Positions 60,520 to 64,000 of a DNA stretch of 64,000 bases are shown here, piece by piece. The translations under genes and the position numbers were made by a program. This DNA comes from Sphagnum magellanicum. Its lineage: Eukaryota > Streptophyta > Sphagnopsida > Sphagnales > Sphagnaceae. How positions within the stretch are numbered: position 1 is the stretch's first letter; every line of letters begins with the position of its first letter. Below the pieces are notes generated by a model. That model saw nothing but the letters and a program-made list of their open reading frames with translations. It did not search any database and was not told where the DNA came from. Location of the stretch: positions 5,378,041 through 5,442,040 of the forward strand of contig CM038917.1 in assembly GCA_021904315.1 (NCBI GenBank). Reading direction: 5' to 3'.

Positions 60520-63500
60520 TTTAATGTTTGAAGGTCCAGTGAAGATGTTACAGTTGAGCAGTTCTGACAATGTAGCCAACTCATCTGCATGGTTGACAGG
60601 AAGGTGCATGGAAAAGCAGAGCCTGAAAACACATGTTTGTGCTAGATCATGGCTTATTACACTAGAAGTCATTGTTCTAAAGCTGAACTTTCCTAAAGGA
60701 AATACTAGATCTTGGTTCTACTTTACCATGGAAAGATAGTTTCTTATGTGTGGATGGCTTTCCTTTGTTTGCAGAGTTTCTGCCCAGACCTTCTAACCAA
60801 AGCATCAGGATTGGCACAAGGTGGTCTTACCTTAGTCAACAACGCATCTGAGCTTATAGGATCCAGGAGCAGCACAACTACAATTTCAAGAGGGGTCCAA
60901 AGCAGCCAGGCCATTTCTTGTGATCCCACTCATGCAATATTGTGTGCTCCAGAACCCAAAAGCATGGCTGATTCAACCTCACTGCACAAGCATAGGAGCA
61001 ATCATGAAGAGAAACCAAAATAGTGCGCACACTGACTTCACTTTCCTTCTTTCTCATCCATCTCAAGTTGTAGCTGGTGGCTTTCGAACACTTGCCTGTG
61101 TAAAGCTAGGCAGGTCTTCATGGTTTGGATGGGAGTCAGATGGTGGGATGTGTAAGAAATACTTTCAAAGTAAGTAGGAGATAGGAACCAGAATTCAAAC
61201 AGTACAGAAACCAATTTTCATTCGCTGCTACAGAGACAATGACTTTGGCAGTCGGATAATACCCTTTGTATAACACTGTCATGAGAATGCCAATTAACTT
61301 TCATTGGTCTGAGATCACTGTCTTGCCATGTAAGAAGATGGAAGTTTGGCGAAGGTGTTTTTCCTGGAGGTCTAGTGTGCAGTTCACTCTTTCAGTATCT
61401 TTGTTATGACTGAAAAGAGTGCATTGTGCATGATGTCTCACATTTTGTTAGAAGTGAACAACTACAAATTGCCCCTTGGCAGCATTAGGAGTGTGGTATC
61501 TCCATTTTCAGCTAATTTTGAGTGGTCTTCTAAACTGTCAGCCATGAGTTTTCTCCTGCTTCAATCCTCATTTGGGATTGAACTGTTGATTAATTTCAAT
61601 GTCTCTTCTGTGGTTGAAGCTGTTGCAAGCAAAAATTTAGTTCTTCTTTGGTTACATCCATGAATACTCAGCTCTCACTTGTTGTGTTGTAACAAAAAGG
61701 AGAGGGACAAACCATCACAAGTTTCTGTAACAAAGTGTCCTAGAGTTGTGATTCACAAATGATCACAGAAAGGTAGAGTAGAAGAAACAAACTCAGGTCA
61801 CAAGAACCCTCTTCCTCAACTACTTTTTGTTCGGCAGCTATAGAGTCAAGCCTTCTTGGCGCAGCAAAGTCATCACTACCAGGTAAGTAAACCCAAACAA
61901 AACACACATACTCAACTAGGCTTCTCACACCACCCAGTGCAACAAGTCTTTTAGTCGATGAGTCTTTATTGATCAAAATGCCAAATCAATATAGATGTAA
62001 AATAAAAGCTATTATGGAGAGAGAGTAAACAAGGCATGAGAATTGGGTGACATTAATTTGCACACCTCATATCATTACATTCACATGGTAAGCTTCATGG
62101 CATCAAAGCTCCAAGATAGTTGACATCAATTGTTCAACCAAGGAGTCTATAGTACAACGTAATGTAACAACAAGGAATGTTGAAGTGAGCTCTCATGATA
62201 CATCTCAGACCTTGAATGAAACTTTTCGGGTCAAATTTGCTTGAGTTATCTTACATGATGATACAATGGTAAACATTGCACTTGTACGATGAATCTCCAA
62301 CTATATTATATTGCATGTGAATATATACTTTACATCCTTCCAAAAGTAAGTCTGAATAGTGTGTATAAATGTGTATGCAAATAGCAAAAGGTTAGTGCTT
62401 AAAACAATAAAGGTTGTTTGAGCTTGTTGTCTAACAACTTTTCTTGTCTTTTTACCCTTTCTTCTCTTTAGATGATTAAATGGCATTTTAATGTCATGAT
62501 GCATCCAAAACATCTAGTTTATTTGTGACCATGGCATGTTCAGATAGGCAATGATGTTGACTCAAGTAATTGCATGCCTCCATGTCATAACCAATCGTCC
62601 TAAGGGGCATGATCACTTGATTCTTTTGAAGTACAATAGCTCTTAGTACTTGATGGTAAAACAATGAAGCTAGAGTTCGTACATTACCATGTAAAATGCA
62701 TCATATTTGATTGGTGGCATACGCCATTGAATTTAGTGTTGTTGCACCTTTTTTTTTAATTTGTCATCATCAAAAAGTCGAGAACAAAGCTTCAAAAATC
62801 ATTCAAAAAATTCAAAGATGCATGAAAAGAACATAAACAAACAAAGGAAATGGCTAAAAAATTTCATCATTAATGAGGAAGGTTACTTGTGGCACTTTGA
62901 TTTTCAACTATTTGTATTTTTTAAGAAATACTACAAGGAACTCTTGGAGTTGTGTGCATAGTCTTTCTCTTTGAGTACCATAGAAGATTTAAGCCCATTT
63001 AATGCATCATTGGATGAAAAAACATAGAAAATTAACATTATCACAACAAGCATAGTACGACTTGAATGTCACATTAACCAATGCAATAGAAAGTTGCTAA
63101 GACTTATAAAAATAAACTACTAAGATCTATCCATATAATTGTTTATGAATGCAAGGGCTTAGTAGAAGCACATCCATAGTGAATGGACTCAAAAATTCAA
63201 GCACAAAACATGTACAAAATCGGCTTTGGAAGAACTATTTCTAGTACACCAACTTGCTAGTTGCTCTATTAATTCAATTGTTATCTATGAAAAACATAGG
63301 GTCTTCATGCAAAGTTTATGCTAACATTTGTTTAACCTTTGAATGACAATGATTTGCTCAATACCCTAATATTGTTTTACACACTTTGAAAAAAAGTTCA
63401 AGAAATCTTGTCAAGTTTTGATCTATTAAATGGAAGCAAAATATAACACCTACATAATTTAATCTTCTTTAGATTCAACACAATAAAATATATGCTTGTA

Positions 63501-64000
63501 CTCCAAGTTTACAATTGATGTTTCAATCTCTTTGGGGGAGGGAGGGGGATGCTAATTGTTTTTTCCCATCCTATTATTAATTTATTTTTTAATATGCACA
63601 TATTTAAGCCATTGTACATTTGATTATATTTCTATGTTTGCATCAAGTTTTGATATCTTATATTTATTTAAATTCTCAGTTTTAATATTTGATCAAGAAA
63701 AAGGAACTCATGACAACCCCCACTATTTTGAGGGTTTGAAAAATGCAATAAAAAAATACAACCCTTGGATGGATAAATTACAACTCTTGCTAAACAAGCA
63801 ACATACAAATATCTAATGTTATGAATCATTAACCATTCCACTTCATTGACAACAAACAAATGCAAAAGACAAATTAAAAATGTATGATCTAATTTTTTTT
63901 AAAGACCATGCTCACATTTGTTGTAGTTAAGATTTCCATCCTTTACAACTCATGTCAAAGATGGAATAAATCAATTTGAGACCAAAAAAATCATTTTAAT
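60520..64000. other. 3' flank and intergenic to the window end
   Basis: The first ~1 kb is probably 3' untranslated or spacer of the preceding gene. The plus-strand frame at 60712-61023 is open but shows no conserved motif, and I could not join it with confidence. From 61.7 kb on the DNA is AT-rich. No gene, RNA or repeat family is recognised, apart from a GGGGGAGG.. run at 63534-63548. Confidence 0.5.

Noticed and set aside
60712..61023. Extra exon of the Pru-like gene, via a GTGAGT at 60459
   Set aside because: The exon before it already ends in a natural stop at 60519. The candidate donor follows a T run, and the downstream frame shows no conserved motif. Transcripts would be needed.

Overview
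The window is nuclear DNA from a plant. It is AT-rich and gene-poor, with plant-type GT-AG introns, a thylakoid-lumen protein gene, an AZG-type purine permease gene, plant-type LINE and hAT relics, and captured plastid and mitochondrial DNA. The mitochondrial rps3 relic resembles the compact bryophyte-type rps3. Together with the kinase family seen near 38 kb, this makes a seed-free land plant (bryophyte, lycophyte or fern) more likely than a flowering plant. The species cannot be named from the sequence.

Three genes look intact and could be assembled with phase-consistent introns. (1) At 2322-5939 (+) is a nine-exon TPR protein of 372 aa with a plastid transit region and a twin-arginine lumen signal. 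(2) At 26780-29111 (+) is a three-exon AZG1-type purine/cytokinin permease of 587 aa. (3) At 56866-60519 (+) is a three-exon Ser/Pro-rich protein of 818 aa with a short segment resembling the Rpn13 Pru domain. A small secreted-peptide-like ORF (34769-35068) and a coding fragment cut by the left edge (1-145, -) are tentative.

Broken genes are the richest part. A protein-kinase gene on the minus strand (42632 to about 37917) is split by a 5'-truncated LINE (38251-42098) lying in the opposite orientation. The LINE is flanked by a perfect 12-bp target-site duplication, and removing it with one duplicate restores an open frame. A hAT-like transposase relic on the plus strand (about 44.8 to 47.85 kb) is split inside its BED-type zinc finger by about 2.1 kb of organelle DNA. 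That DNA is a mosaic of plastid trnV-GAC plus rrn16 leader, mitochondrial rps3, and plastid rps19-rpl22. A second transposase relic lies at 13.1-15.4 kb (-).

The rest is repeat-rich intergenic DNA: tandem arrays (39 bp at 1.7 kb, 44 bp at 12.5 kb, 48 bp at 32.2 kb), a 43-base poly-C run at 35.0 kb, a 1-kb element with 17-bp terminal inverted repeats just upstream of gene 3, and dispersed repeats shared between distant parts of the window, some flanking AZG1 on both sides. Exon coordinates come from reading splice sites and phases by eye. Family names rest on recognition, not on a database search.
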